Assembly (NCBI GenBank): GCA_009746045.1
Contig: RPFO01000065.1
Span: 5,767,269-5,831,268 of the forward strand
Source: Mesostigma viride
Taxonomy: Eukaryota; Streptophyta; Mesostigmatophyceae; Mesostigmatales; Mesostigmataceae
Length of the DNA: 64,000 bases
Reading direction: 5' to 3'
This document shows positions 8,315 through 22,020 of the stretch, one piece after another; the stretch's first letter is position 1; the number at the start of each line of letters is the position of its first letter. A program made the translations under genes and the position numbers. Below the pieces are notes generated by a model. That model was not told the origin of the DNA. It worked only from the letters and a program-made list of their open reading frames with translations, and ran no database searches.

Positions 8315-11300
8315 CACACATGTACATGCACGCAAGGGGCGGCTGCACATACACGTACACACACCGCGCACGCAAGGGGCGGCTGCACACACACGTACAT
8401 CCACCGCGCACGCAAGGGGCAACTGCACACACACGTACATACACCGCGCACGCAAGGGGCGAGTGCGCACACACGTACATACACCGCGCACGCAAGGGGC
8501 GGCTGCACACACACGTACACACACCATGCACGCAAGGGCCGGCTGCACTCACATGTACATACACCATGCACGCAAGGGGCGGCTGCACACACACGTACAC
8601 ACACCATGCACGCAAGGGCCGGCTGCACTCACATGTACATCCACCGCGCACGCAAGGGCCGGCTGCACACACACGTACATACACCGCGCACGCAAGGGGC
8701 AACTGCACACACATGTACATACACCGCGCAACCACGGGGCGGCTGCACACACACGTACATACACCGCGCACGCAAGGGGCGGCTGCACACATACGTACCT
8801 ACACCGCGCACGCAAGGGGCGACTGCACACACATGTACATCCACCGCGCACGCAAGGGCCGGCTGCACACACACGTACACACACCATGCACGCAAGGGCC
8901 GGCTGCACACACACGTACATACACCGCGCACGCAAGGGGCGGCTGCACACACACGTACCTACACCGCGCACGCAAGGGGCGGCTGCACACACACGTACAC
9001 ACACCATGCACGCAAGGAGCGACTTCACGCACAGGTACACACACCATGCACGCAAGGTTCGGCTGCACACACATGTACATCCACCGCGCACGCAAGGGGC
9101 GAGTGCAAACACATGTACATACACCGCGCACGCAAGGGGCAACTGCCCACACATGTACATCCACCGCGCACGCAAGGGCCGGCTGCACTCACATGTACAC
9201 ACACCGCGCACGCAAGGGCGGCTGCACACACACGTACATACACCGCGCACGCAAGGGGCTGCACACACACGTACACACCATGCACGCAAGGGGCTGCTGC
9301 ACACACACTTACCTACACCGCGCACGCGAGGGGCGGCTGCACACACACGTACACCACCGCGCACGCAAGGGACGGCTGCACACACACGTACACACACCGC
9401 ACGCAAGGGGCGGCTGCACACACATGTACACACACCACGCACGCAAGGGGCGGCTGCACACACACGTACATACACCGCGCACGCAAGGACCGGCTCCACT
9501 CACATGTACATCCACCGCGCAACCACGGGGCGGCTGCACACACACGTACATACACCGCGCACGCAAGGGGCTGCTGCACACACACTTACACACAAAATGC
9601 ACGCTTGGGGCGACGGCACTCACATGTACATACACCGCGCACGAAAGGGGTGGCTGCACACACACGTACATCCACCGCGCACGCAAGGGGCGGCTGCACA
9701 CACACATACATACATGCACCATGCACGCAAGGGGCGAGTGCACACACATGTACATACACCGCGCACGCAAGGGGCAACTGCCCACACATGGACATACACC
9801 GCGCACGCAAGGGGCGGCTGCACACACACGTACCTACACCGCGCACGCAAGGGGCGAGTGCACACACACGTACACACACCGCGCACGCAAGGGGCTGCTG
9901 CACACACACGTACACACACCATGCACGCAATTGCCGGCATGCACACACACGTACATCCACCGCGCACGCAAGGGGCAACTGCACACACACGTACACACAC
10001 CGCGCACGCTTGGGGCAGCTGCACTCACATGTACACACACCGCGCACGCTTGGGGCGGCTGCACACACACGTACCTACACCGCGCACGCAAGGGGCGGCT
10101 GCACACACACGTACATACACCGCGCACGCAAGGGGCGGCTGCACACATACGTACACACACCGCGCACGCAAGGGGCGGCTGCACACACACGTACATACAC
10201 CATGCACGCAAGGGGCTGCACACACACTTACACACACCATGCACGCAAGGGCCGGCATGCACACACACTGGCATACACCGCGCACGCAAGGGGCGGCTGC
10301 ACACACGTACATACACCGCGCACGCAAGGGGCGAGTGCACACACACGTACACACACCGCGCACGAAAGGGGCGGCTGCACACACACGTACACACACCATG
10401 CATGCAATTGCCGGCATGCACACACACGTACATCCACTGCGCACGCAAGGGGCAACTGCACACACATGTACACACGCTCGGGGCGGCTGCACACACACTT
10501 ACACACACCATGCACGCAAGGGCCGGCATGCACACACACTGGCATACACCGCGCACGCAAGGGGCGGCTGCACCCACATGTACATACACCATGCACGCAA
10601 GGACAAGGATTCACACACACGTACACACACCGCGCACGCAAGGGGCGGCTGCACACAAACGTACACACACCATGCACGCAATTGCCGGCATGCACACACA
10701 CGTACATCCACCGCGCACGCAAGGGGCAACTGCACACACATGTACACACGCTTGGGGCGGCTGCACTCACATGTACACACACCGCGCACGCAAGGGCCGG
10801 CTGCACACACACGTACATACACCGCGCACGCAAGGGGCAACTGCACACACACGTACATCCACCGCGCACGCAAGGGGCAACTGCACACACATGTACACAC
10901 ACCGCGCACGCTTGGGGCAGCTGCACTCACATGTACACACACCGCGCACGCTTGGGGCGGCTGCACACACATGTACATCCACCGCGCACGCAAGGGGCGA
11001 GTGCAAACACATGTACATACACCGCGCACGCAAGGGGCAACTGCCCACACATGTACATCCACCGCGCACGCAAGGGCCGGCTGCACTCAATTGTACATAC
11101 ACCGCCCATGCAAGGGGCGGCTGCACACACACGTACACACACCATGCACGCAAGGGCCGGCATGCACACACAGTACACACACCGCGCACGCAAGGGGCGG
11201 CTGCACACACACGTACATACACTGCGCACGCAAGGGGCTGCTGCACACACACTTACACTCACCATGCACGCAAGGGGCGGCTGCACACACACGTACACAC

Positions 11301-14300
11301 ACCGCGCACGCAAGGGACGGCTGCACACACACGTACATACACCGCGCACGCAAGGGGCGGCTGCACTTACATGTACACACACCACGCACGCAAGGGGCGG
11401 CTGCACACACACGTACATACACCGCGCACGCAAGGACCGGCTCCACTCACATGTACATCCACCGCGCAACCACGGGGCGGCTGCACACACACGTACATAC
11501 ACCGCGCACGCAAGGGGCTGCTGCACACACACTTACACACAAAATGCACGCTTGGGGCGACGGCACTCACATGTACATACACCGCGCACGAAAGGGTGGC
11601 TGCACACACACGTACATCCACCGCGCACGCAAGGGAAGGCTGCACACACACATACATACACCGCGCACGCTTGGGGCGGCTGCACACACACGTACCTACA
11701 CCGCGCACGCAAGGGGCGGCTGCACACACACGTACATACACCGCGCACGCAAGGGGCGAGTGCACACACACGTACACACACCCGCACGCAAGGGGCGGCT
11801 GCACACACACGTACACACACCATGCACGCAATTGCCGGCATGCACACACACGTACATCCACCGCGCACGCAAGGGGCAACTGCACACACATGTACACACA
11901 CCGCGCACGCTTGGGGCAGCTGCACTCACATGTACACACACCGCGCACGCTTGGGGCGGCTGCACACACACGTACACACACCGCGCACGCTTGGGGCGGC
12001 TGCACACACACGTACCTACACCGCGCACGCAAGGGGCGGCTGCACACACACTTACACACAAAATGCACCTTGGGGCGACGGCACTCACATGTACACACAC
12101 CGCGCACGCAAGGGGCGGCTGCACACACACGTACACACACCATGCACGCAATTGCCGGCATGCACACACACGTACATCCACCGCGCACGCAAGGGGCAAC
12201 TGCACACACATGTACACACACCGCGCACGCTTGGGGCAGCTGCACTCACATGTACACACACCGCGCACGCTTGGGGCGGCTGCACACACACGTACATACA
12301 CCGCGCACGCAAGGGGCGGCTGCACACATACGTACATACACCGCGCACGCAAGGGGCGGCTGCACACACACGTACATACACCGCGCACGCAAGGACCGGC
12401 TCCACTCACATGTACATCCACCGCGCAACCACGGGGCGGCTGCACACACACGTACATACACCGCGCACGCAAGGGGCTGCTGCACACACACTTACACACA
12501 AAATGCACGCTTGGGGCGACGGCACTCACATGTACATACACCGCGCACGAAAGGGGTGGCTGCACACACACGTACATCCACCGCGCACGCAAGGGGCGGC
12601 TGCACACACACATACATACACCATGCACGCAAGGGGCGAGTGCAAAAACATGTACATACACCGCGCACGCAAGGGGCAACTGCCCACACATGGACATACA
12701 CCATGCACGCAAGGGGCGGCTGCACACACATGTACATCCACCGCGCACGCAAGGGGCGAGTGCACACACACGTACACACACCGCGCACGCAAGGGGCGGC
12801 TGCACACACACGTACACACACCATGCACGCAATTGCCGGCATGCACACACACGTACATCCACCGCGCACGCAAGGGGCAACTGCACACACATGTACACAC
12901 ACCGCGCACGCTTGGGGCAGCTGCACTCACATGTACACACACCGCGCACGCTTGGGGCGGCTGCACACACACGTACATACACCGCGCACGCTTGGGGCGG
13001 CTGCACACACACGTACCTACACCGCGCACGCAAGGGGCGGCTGCACACACACTTACACACAAAATGCACGCTTGGGGCGACGGCACTCACATGTACACAC
13101 ACCGCGCACGCAAGGGGCGGCTGCACACACACGTACACACACCATGCACGCAATTGCCGGCATGCACACACACGTACATCCACCGCGCACGCAAGGGGCA
13201 ACTGCACACACATGTACACACACCGCGCACGCTTGGGGCAGCTGCACTCACATGTACACACACCGCGCACGCTTGGAGCGGCTGCACACACACGTACATA
13301 CACCGCGCACGCAAGGGGCGGCTGCACACATACGTACCTACACCGCGCACGCAAGGGGCGGCTGCACACACACGTACATACACCGCGCACGCAAGGACCG
13401 GCTCCACTCACATGTACATCCACCGCGCAACCACGGGGCGGCTGCACACACACGTACATACACCGCGCACGCAAGGGGCTGCTGCACACACACTTACACA
13501 CAAAATGCACGCTTGGGGCGACGGCACTCACATGTACATACACCGCGCACGAAAGGGGTGGCTGCACACACACGTACATCCACCGCGCACGCAAGGGGCG
13601 GCTGCACACACACATACATACACCATGCACGCAAGGGGCGAGTGCAAAAACATGTACATACGCCGCGCACGCAAGGGGCAACTGCCCACACATGGACATA
13701 CACCATGCACGCAAGGGGCGGCTGCACACACATGTACATCCACCGCGCACGCAAGGGGCGAGTGCACACACACGTACACACACCGCGCACGCAAGGGGCG
13801 GCTGCACACACACGTACACACACCATGCACGCAATTGCCGGCATGCACACACACGTACATCCACCGCGCACGCAAGGGGCAACTGCACACACATGTACAC
13901 ACACCGCGCACGCTTGGGGCAGCTGCACTCACATGTACACACACCGCGCACGCTTGGGGCGGCTGCACACACACGTACATACACCGCGCACGCAAGGGGC
14001 GGCTGCACTTACATGTACACACACCACGCACGCAAGGGGCGGCTGCACACACACGTACATACACCGCGCACGCAAGGACCGGCTGCACACACATGTACAT
14101 CCACCGCGCAACCACGGGGCGGCTGCACACACACGTACATACACCGCGCACGCAAGGGGCTGCTGCACACACACTTACACACAAAATGCACGCTTGGGGC
14201 GACGGCACTCACATGTACATACACCGCGCACGAAAGGGGTGGCTGCACACACACGTACATCCACCGCGCACGCAAGGGGCGGCTGCACACACACATACAT

Positions 14301-14544
14301 ACACCATGCACGCAAGGGGCGAGTGCAAAAACATGTACATACACCGCGCACGCAAGGGGCAACTGCCCACACATGGACATACACCATGCACGCAAGGGGC
14401 GGCTGCACACACATGTACATCCACCGCGCACGCAAGGGGCGAGTGCACACACACGTACACACACCGCGCACGCTTGGGGCGGCTGCACACACACGTACCT
14501 ACACCGCGCACGCAAGGGGCGGCTGCACACACACGTACATCCAC
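8315..14544. repeat. 40-bp satellite, block A (~156 units)
   Basis: Tandem array with a 40-bp period. Each unit combines CGCAAGGGGCGGCTG, a (CA)n run, CGTACATACAC and CGCGCA. Variant units recur: CGCTTGGGGC, AACCACGGGGC, AATTGCCGGCATGC, GGACAAGGATTC and AGCGACTTCACG. Block A has a long-range repeat of about 1 kb from roughly 11,370 onward (for example the AAAATGCACGCTTGGGGCGA unit near 11543, 12501, 13503 and 14185). The consensus lacks stop codons in all frames, so open frames of about 2,000 codons run through it. Confidence 0.95.
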
Positions 14545-15063
14545 TGTCAGGATATGCCCCAATATGCCTGACAGTTTTTTAATTGAGTGTGCTAGTTTCG
14601 GGTATACCGGAACTTATATGACTACTTTCTTCTACATTTTACTAAATATATTAGTTAGCTAAATATCTTAGTTAGGTGACATCCGTACTGTAACCAGTGG
14701 TACTGTAACCAGTGGTACTGTAGCCGTCTGACAAAATTTGCCTGGCTCCGCGCTACGCGCCGACCCTATGTTCACTAAGTGCTGCCCTGGAGGCGCAATG
14801 TCCTTGTACTTGCATACTAGTGATCTGACGCATCATTTTAGTGTTGATGTAAGCCACCCACTTGTGTGTGGCGGCTGGATGCACTTTAACTTATACCGTA
14901 GATTATTTCCAGATCGACGGATACTGCGACAGTGTGTTTTTCCACTTAATGTTGCCCCTGCAATTGTCATGGCTACCCGTTTGTACGCCGACTCAAAGTC
15001 AATATATAAATCAGTAAAGCATTATTCGATCTTTAAGCCTGCCACCTGTCTTACATTTTGACA
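14545..15063 (+). repeat. 5' LTR of gag-only element copy 2
   Basis: 519 bp, TGTCAGG...TTTGACA. A TATATAAA box lies at about 15003, close to the 3' end of the LTR, so transcription may start late in the LTR. The first 29 bp form a hairpin with a perfect 7-bp stem. Confidence 0.93.
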
Positions 15064-15377
15064 TGGTATCGAGCGGGGTGGCCAACTAAATTGCTGCAAC
15101 TGGTCCCATTTATCGGGCAAATTGACTCCCTGAATCCGACGTCGGCACTTTATGCCAGTCGTGCATATCCTTGACGGGCTTCCCTGTATCGAAATTCAAG
15201 AACTCCAGTATTTAGACGATCGTCTCTACCTCGTATTTGCTGTTCTCAACCATCGTCGCATATTAGTCTTAATCTCTACCATTACGGATTGAGCGTCTCC
15301 GGCTTTCTCGGCTGTCTCCAGATTTTCACCTTGCCGAGACTCGGTTGTGACCAGATTTTAACCTTGCCGAGACAATC

Positions 15378-16454
15378 ATGTCCGCAGCCGCGACAGCAGC
15401 AGCTACGAAAGCGACGAAAGATCTCAACATTCTACAGGCCTGCAAAAATATTACACAGTTCGACGGCCTCGACCCAGTAAAGTGGGATAACACGAAGATT
15501 CCTTTTCTGGCCGTAGTGACAGCATTCGGGATGCTGTCTGTCCTGCTTGGCACCGAGGTCAATGAGGAACGCGACCTGATTCTTTTTGCGGCCCTTTGTC
15601 AGTGCCTCGTTGGACCGGCACTCAAAGTGGCAAACAGTGTTACTCAGAAAACTGGCAGCGTGGCATATCATCGCATCTGTGAAGAATATGAGCATCTCAA
15701 ACTGCAGATGAGCAACCGGCGAGCACTACGCCGCAAGCTAAATCGAATGAAGCTGGAACCCGGCGTCACAATGCGGCAATATATAACCGACGGGGAATTA
15801 ACTTATAACGACCTGATTGCCACCGGCGCCAAAATGGCACCGGAGGATCTAGCCGAGAATCTGCTCGCCGGCGTGACCGAGGAGTTGCTACCGTCCCTTG
15901 CACAATTGAACCTTGGGGACGGTATCACCCTACAGGAAACTAAGGCGGCACTTCTTAAGGCCTGGGACCTTGTGCACGGTAACAAAGATTCCGCGGAGGC
16001 CACCGGGGTGTATCATACCTCCCACTCTGGACGCGGTGGCCGTGGCACCGGGCGTGGCAGGGGGCGTGGCGGTCACAATGGCGGGACCCAGCGGCCCAGC
16101 TGCACCCACTGCGGTCGCACCTCTCATCAGGAGCCCACCTGCTGGTGGAAGTATCCTCACCTACGGAACACTCGCGGCAACACCGGCGGGCCCGCCGCCC
16201 ACCATACCACCGACACCCCGGCGCCCTCCCACGAGGCCCCCGACCTCCCCCCGGTTTCTGCTTCTAAACGCCTTATCCAGCTCCCCCGGGACAGGGAACA
16301 AGGGGTAGCAGCCAGCTGGGCCCAGCTAGCACCAGACGTGGGCCCTGGAGCTTTTCAACCTGCACTGCAGCAGGCGACAGCAGCCAGCCCCCCCAACCCG
16401 TCCTCTGGCCCTCCTGCATTGCTAGCGGCTAGTCGCCCACCCTGCCAGACGTGA
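15378..16454 (+). CDS. gag: Gag polyprotein (Copia type), non-autonomous element copy 2
   Basis: 358 codons, nearly identical to the product of 3327-4397. The helical capsid-like region spans about residues 1-210. An Arg/Gly-rich RNA-binding linker covers about 220-240, and a canonical CCHC zinc knuckle lies at residues 242-255. The Pro/Ala-rich tail ends in CQT, where copy 1 has an earlier stop. The protein would assemble particles around the element's own RNA. Protease, integrase and RT would have to come from an autonomous relative not present here. The start at 15378 is the first ATG after the roughly 310-bp leader that follows the primer site. Confidence 0.9.
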   Translation: MSAAATAAATKATKDLNILQACKNITQFDGLDPVKWDNTKIPFLAVVTAFGMLSVLLGTEVNEERDLILFAALCQCLVGPALKVANSVTQKTGSVAYHRICEEYEHLKLQMSNRRALRRKLNRMKLEPGVTMRQYITDGELTYNDLIATGAKMAPEDLAENLLAGVTEELLPSLAQLNLGDGITLQETKAALLKAWDLVHGNKDSAEATGVYHTSHSGRGGRGTGRGRGRGGHNGGTQRPSCTHCGRTSHQEPTCWWKYPHLRNTRGNTGGPAAHHTTDTPAPSHEAPDLPPVSASKRLIQLPRDREQGVAASWAQLAPDVGPGAFQPALQQATAASPPNPSSGPPALLAASRPPCQT

Positions 16455-16825
16455 CAGGTGCAGGTCTTCATGCCAGCAGCCAGCAGTGACCAGTACTGCA
16501 GTACCAGCATCAACCAGTCAACCTGTGTTCTTTTCTCCTGTGGCGCACTCCCAGGGACACCTGGGGGCCACCGGATGTCTTTCCAGGGTCCCAGCATTTT
16601 ACCAGCAACAACCAAGTTCTTTCGAGGGTCCCCGGCATTCTCCCAGCAACAGCCACTGTGGCGCACTCCCAGGGACCCCTGGGGGCTACAGTCATCAGTC
16701 TCCTCTCAGCTCCAACCAGATAGCCGTGTAAGGGGGGTGCCAGGGGAGTGTACCCGGCTATACCCTCACTAGCTATAGGTCTCTCTGAGCAAGGGGGGGA
16801 ACAGGCACATTGTATGCAAGGGGGG
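16455..16825 (+). other. 3' untranslated part of gag-only element copy 2
   Basis: 371 bp between the gag stop and the 3' LTR, with CAGCA-rich repeats and no coding potential. It ends in the polypurine tract. Copy 1 carries extra CAGCAACAGCAG units at the matching place, which accounts for part of the 40-bp length difference. Confidence 0.7.
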
Positions 16826-17344
16826 TGTCAGGATATGCCCCAATATGCCTGACAGTTTTTTAATTGAGTGTGCTAGTTTCGGGTATACCGGAACTTATAT
16901 GACTACTTTCTTCTACATTTTACTAAATATATTAGTTAGCTAAATATCTTAGTTAGGTGACATCCGTACTGTAACCAGTGGTACTGTAACCAGTGGTACT
17001 GTAGCCGTCTGACAAAATTTGCCTGGCTCCGCGCTACGCGCCGACCCTATGTTCACTAAGTGCTGCCCTGGAGGCGCAATGTCCTTGTACTTGCATACTA
17101 GTGATCTGACGCATCATTTTAGTGTTGATGTAAGCCACCCACTTGTGTGTGGCGGCTGGATGCACTTTAACTTATACCGTAGATTATTTCCAGATCGACG
17201 GATACTGCGACAGTGTGTTTTTCCACTTAATGTTGCCCCTGCAATTGTCATGGCTACCCGTTTGTACGCCGACTCAAAGTCAATATATAAATCAGTAAAG
17301 CATTATTCGATCTTTAAGCCTGCCACCTGTCTTACATTTTGACA
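16826..17344 (+). repeat. 3' LTR of gag-only element copy 2
   Basis: 519 bp, the same as 14545-15063 by eye. Followed by the TSD TCCAC and the resumed satellite. Confidence 0.93.
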
Positions 17345-19458
17345 TCCACCGCGCACGCAAGGGGCAACTGCACACACATGTACACACACCGCGCACGCTT
17401 GGGGCAGCTGCACTCACATGTACACACACCGCGCACGCAAGGGCCGGCTGCACACACACGTACATCCACCGCGCACGCAAGGGGCAACTGCACACACACG
17501 TACATACACCGCGCACGCAAGGGGCGGCTGCACACACACATACACACACCGCGCACGCAAGGGGCAACTGCACACACATGTACACACACCGCGCACGCTT
17601 GGGGCGGCTGCACACACACGTACCTACACCGCGCACGCAAGGGGCGGCTGCACACACACGTACATACACCGCGCACGCAAGGGGCAACTGCACACACATG
17701 TACATACACCGCGCACGCAAGGGGCGGCTGCACACACACGTACATACACCGCGCACGCAAGGGGCGGCTGCACACATACGTACCTACACCGCGCACCCAA
17801 GGGGCGACTGCACACACATGTACATCCACCGCGCACGCAAGGGCCGGCTGCACACACACGTACACACACCATGCACGCAAGGGCCGGCTGCACACACACG
17901 TACATACACCGCGCACGCTTGGGGCGGCTGCACACACACGTACCTACACCGCGCACGCAAGGGGCGGCTGCACACATACGTATACCTACACCGCGCACGC
18001 AAGGGGCCACTGCACACACATGTACATCCACCGCGCACGCAAGGGCCGGCTGCACACACACGTACACACACCATGCACGCAAGGGCCGGCTGCACACACA
18101 CGTACATACACCGCGCACGCTTGGGGCGGCTGCACACACACGTACACACACCGCGCACGCAAGGGGCAGCTGCACACACACGTACATACACCATGCACGC
18201 AAGGGGCTGCACACACACTTACACACACCTTGCACGCAAGGGCCGGCATGCACACACACTGGCATACACCGCGCACGCAAGGGGCGGCTGCACACACGTA
18301 CATACACCGCGCACGCAAGGGGCGAGTGCACACACACGTACATACACCGCGCACGCAAGGGGCGGCTGCACACACACGTACACACACCATGCACGCAATT
18401 GCCGGCATGCACACGCACGTACATCCACTGCGCACGCAAGGGGCAACTGCACACACATGTACACACGCTTGGGCGGCTGCACTCACATGTACACACACCG
18501 CGCACGCAAGGGCCGGCTGCACACACACGTACATACACCGCGCACGCAAGGGGCAACTGCACACACACGTACACACACCATGCACGCAAGGGCCGGCTGC
18601 ACTCACATGTACACACACCATGCACGCAAGGGCCGGCTGCACACACACTTACACACACAATGCACGCTTGGGGCAACGGCACTCACATGTACATACACCA
18701 TGCACGCAAGGGGCGGCTGCACACACACATACACACACCATGCACGCAAGGAGCGACTTCACGCACAGGTACACTCACCATGCACGCAAGGGGCGGCTGC
18801 ACACACACGTACACACACCGCGCACGCAATTAAGGGACGGCTGCACACACACGTACATACACCGCGCACGCAAGGGGCAACAGCACTCACATGTACATAC
18901 ACCATGCACGCAAGGGGCGGCTGCACACACACGTACACACACCATGCACGCAAGGAGCGACTTCACGCACAGGTACACACACCATGCACGCAAGGTTCGG
19001 CTGCACACACATGTGCATCCACCGCGCACGCAAGGGCGAGTGCAAACACATGTACATACACCATGCACGCAAGGGGCGGCTGCACACACATGTACATCCA
19101 CCGCGCACGCAAGGGGCGAGTGCACACACACGTACACACACCGCGCACGCAAGGGGCGGCTGCACACACACGTACACACACCATGCACGCAATTGCCGGC
19201 ATGCACACACACGTACATCCACCGCGCACGCAAGGGGCAACTGCACACACATGTACACACACCGCGCACGCTTGGGGCAGCTGCACTCACATGTACACAC
19301 ACCGCGCACGCAAGGGCCGGCTGCACACACACGTACACACACCATGCACGCAATTGCCGGCATGCACACACACGTACACACACCGCGCACGCAAGGGGCG
19401 GCTGCACACACACGTACACACACCATGCACGCAATTGCCGGCATGCACACACACGTAC

Positions 19459-22020
19459 CTACACTGCGCACGCAAGGGCCGGCTGCACACACACGTACAT
19501 ACACCGCGCACGCAAGGGGCAACTGCACACACATGTACACACACCGCGCACGCAAGGGGCAACTGCACACACACGTACACACACCGCGCACGCTTGGGGC
19601 GGCTGCACACACACGTACCTACACCGCGCACGCAAGGGGCGGCTGCACACACACGTACATCCACCGCGCACGCAAGGGGCAACTGCACACACATGTACAC
19701 ACACCGCGCACGCTTGGGGCAGCTGCACTCACATGTACACACACCGCGCACGCAAGGGGCGGCTGCACACACACGTACATCCACCGCGCACGCAAGGGGC
19801 AACTGCACACACACGTACATCCACCGCGCACGCAAGGGGCGGCTGCACACACACGTACACACACCGCGCACGCAAGGGGCAACTGCACACACATGTACAC
19901 ACACCGCGCACGCTTGGGGCGGCTGCACACACACGTACCTACACCGCGCACGCAAGGGGCGGCTGCACACACACGTACATACACCGCGCACGCAAGGGGC
20001 AACTGCACACACATGTACATACACCGCGCACGCAAGGGGCAACTGCACACACATGTACCTACACCGCGCACGCAAGGGGCAACTGCACACACACGTACAC
20101 ACACCGCGCACGCTTGGGGCGGCTGCACACACACGTACCTACACCGCGCACGCAAGGGGCGGCTGCACACACACGTACATCCACCGCGCACGCAAGGGGC
20201 AACTGCACACACATGTACACACACCGCGCACGCTTGGGGCAGCTGCACTCACATGTACACACACCGCGCACGCAAGGGCCGGCTGCGCACACACGTACAT
20301 CCACCGCGCACGCAAGGGGCAACTGCACACACACGTACATCCACCGCGCACGCAAGGGGCGGCTGCACACACACGTACACACACCGCGCACGCAAGGGGC
20401 AACTGCACACACATGTACACACACCGCGCACGCTTGGGGCGGCTGCACACACACGTACCTACACCGCGCACGCAAGGGCCGGCTGCACACACACGTACAT
20501 ACACCGCGCACGCAAGGGGCAACTGCACACACATGTACATACACCGCGCAACCACGGGGCGGCTGCACACACACGTACATACACCGCGCACGCTTGGGGC
20601 AGCTGCACTCACATGTACACACACCGCGCACGCAAGGGGCGACTGCACACACATGTACATCCACCGCGCACGCAAGGGCCGGCTGCACACACACGTACAC
20701 ACACCATGCACGCAAGGGCCGGCTGCACACACACGTACATCCACCGCGCACGCAAGGGCCGGCTGCACACACACGTACATACACCGCGCACGCAAGGGGC
20801 AACTGCACACACATGTACACACACCGCGCACGCAAGGGGCAACTGCACACACACGTACACACACCGCGCACGCTTGGGGCGGCTGCACACACACGTACCT
20901 ACACCGCGCACGCAAGGGGCGGCTGCACACACACGTACATCCACCGCGCACGCAAGGGGCAACTGCACACACATGTACACACACCGCGCACGCTTGGGGC
21001 AGCTGCACTCACATGTACACACACCGCGCACGCAAGGGGCGGCTGCACACACACGTACATCCACCGCGCACGCAAGGGGCAACTGCACACACACGTACAT
21101 CCACCGCGCACGCAAGGGGCGGCTGCACACACACGTACACACACCGCGCACGCAAGGGGCAACTGCACACACATGTACACACACCGCGCACGCTTGGGGC
21201 GGCTGCACACATACGTACCTACACCGCGCACGCAAGGGGCGGCTGCACACACACGTACATACACCGCGCACGCAAGGGGCAACTGCACACACATGTACAT
21301 ACACCGCGCACGCAAGGGGCAACTGCACACACATGTACACACACCGCGCACACAAGGGGCAACTGCACACACACGTACACACACCGCGCACGCTTGGGGC
21401 GGCTGCACACACACGTACCTACACCGCGCACGCAAGGGGCGGCTGCACACACACGTACATCCACCGCGCACGCAAGGGGCAACTGCACACACATGTACAC
21501 ACACCGCGCACGCTTGGGGCAGCTGCACTCACATGTACACACACCGCGCACGCAAGGGCCGGCTGCACACACACGAAAAACCACCGCGCACGCAAGGGGC
21601 AACTGCACACACACGTACATCCACCGCGCACGCAAGGGGCGGCTGCACACACACGTACACACACCGCGCACGCAAGGGGCAACTGCACACACATGTACAC
21701 ACACCGCGCACGCTTGGGGCGGCTGCACACACACGTACCTACACCGCGCACGCAAGGGGCGGCTGCACACACACGTACATACACCGCGCACGCAAGGGGC
21801 AACTGCACACACATGTACATACACCGCGCAACCACGGGGCGGCTGCACACACACGTACATACACCGCGCACGCAAGGGGCAACTGCACACACATGTACAC
21901 ACACCGCGCACGCTTGGGGCGGCTGCACACACACGTACCTACACCGCGCACGCAAGGGGCGGCTGCACACACACGTACATACACCGCGCACGCAAGGGGC
22001 AACTGCACACACATGTACAT
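19459..22020. repeat. 1,280-bp (32-unit) higher-order repeat in the satellite
   Basis: Two consecutive copies. The variant order at 19729-19932 and 20249-20452 is reproduced at 21009-21212 and 21529-21732 with only isolated differences, for example ACACATACGTACCT at 21207-21220 against ACACACGTACCT in the first copy. The edges are approximate. Confidence 0.7.

Larger units (their letters stand above)
14545..17344 (+). mobile_element. gag-only Copia-type LTR retrotransposon, copy 2
   Basis: 2,800 bp inserted in the satellite. LTRs of 519 bp (14545-15063, 16826-17344), TSD TCCAC (14540-14544 and 17345-17349), primer site TGGTATCGAGC at 15064 and polypurine tract GCAAGGGGGG before 16826. Excising the element and one TSD restores the satellite phase. 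No base difference between the LTRs was seen by eye, so the insertion is very recent. Only gag is encoded. Confidence 0.95.

Noticed and set aside
8315-14544. CRISPR-like array
   Set aside because: The repeat is contiguous with no unique spacers, the array is tens of kb long and the genome is eukaryotic.
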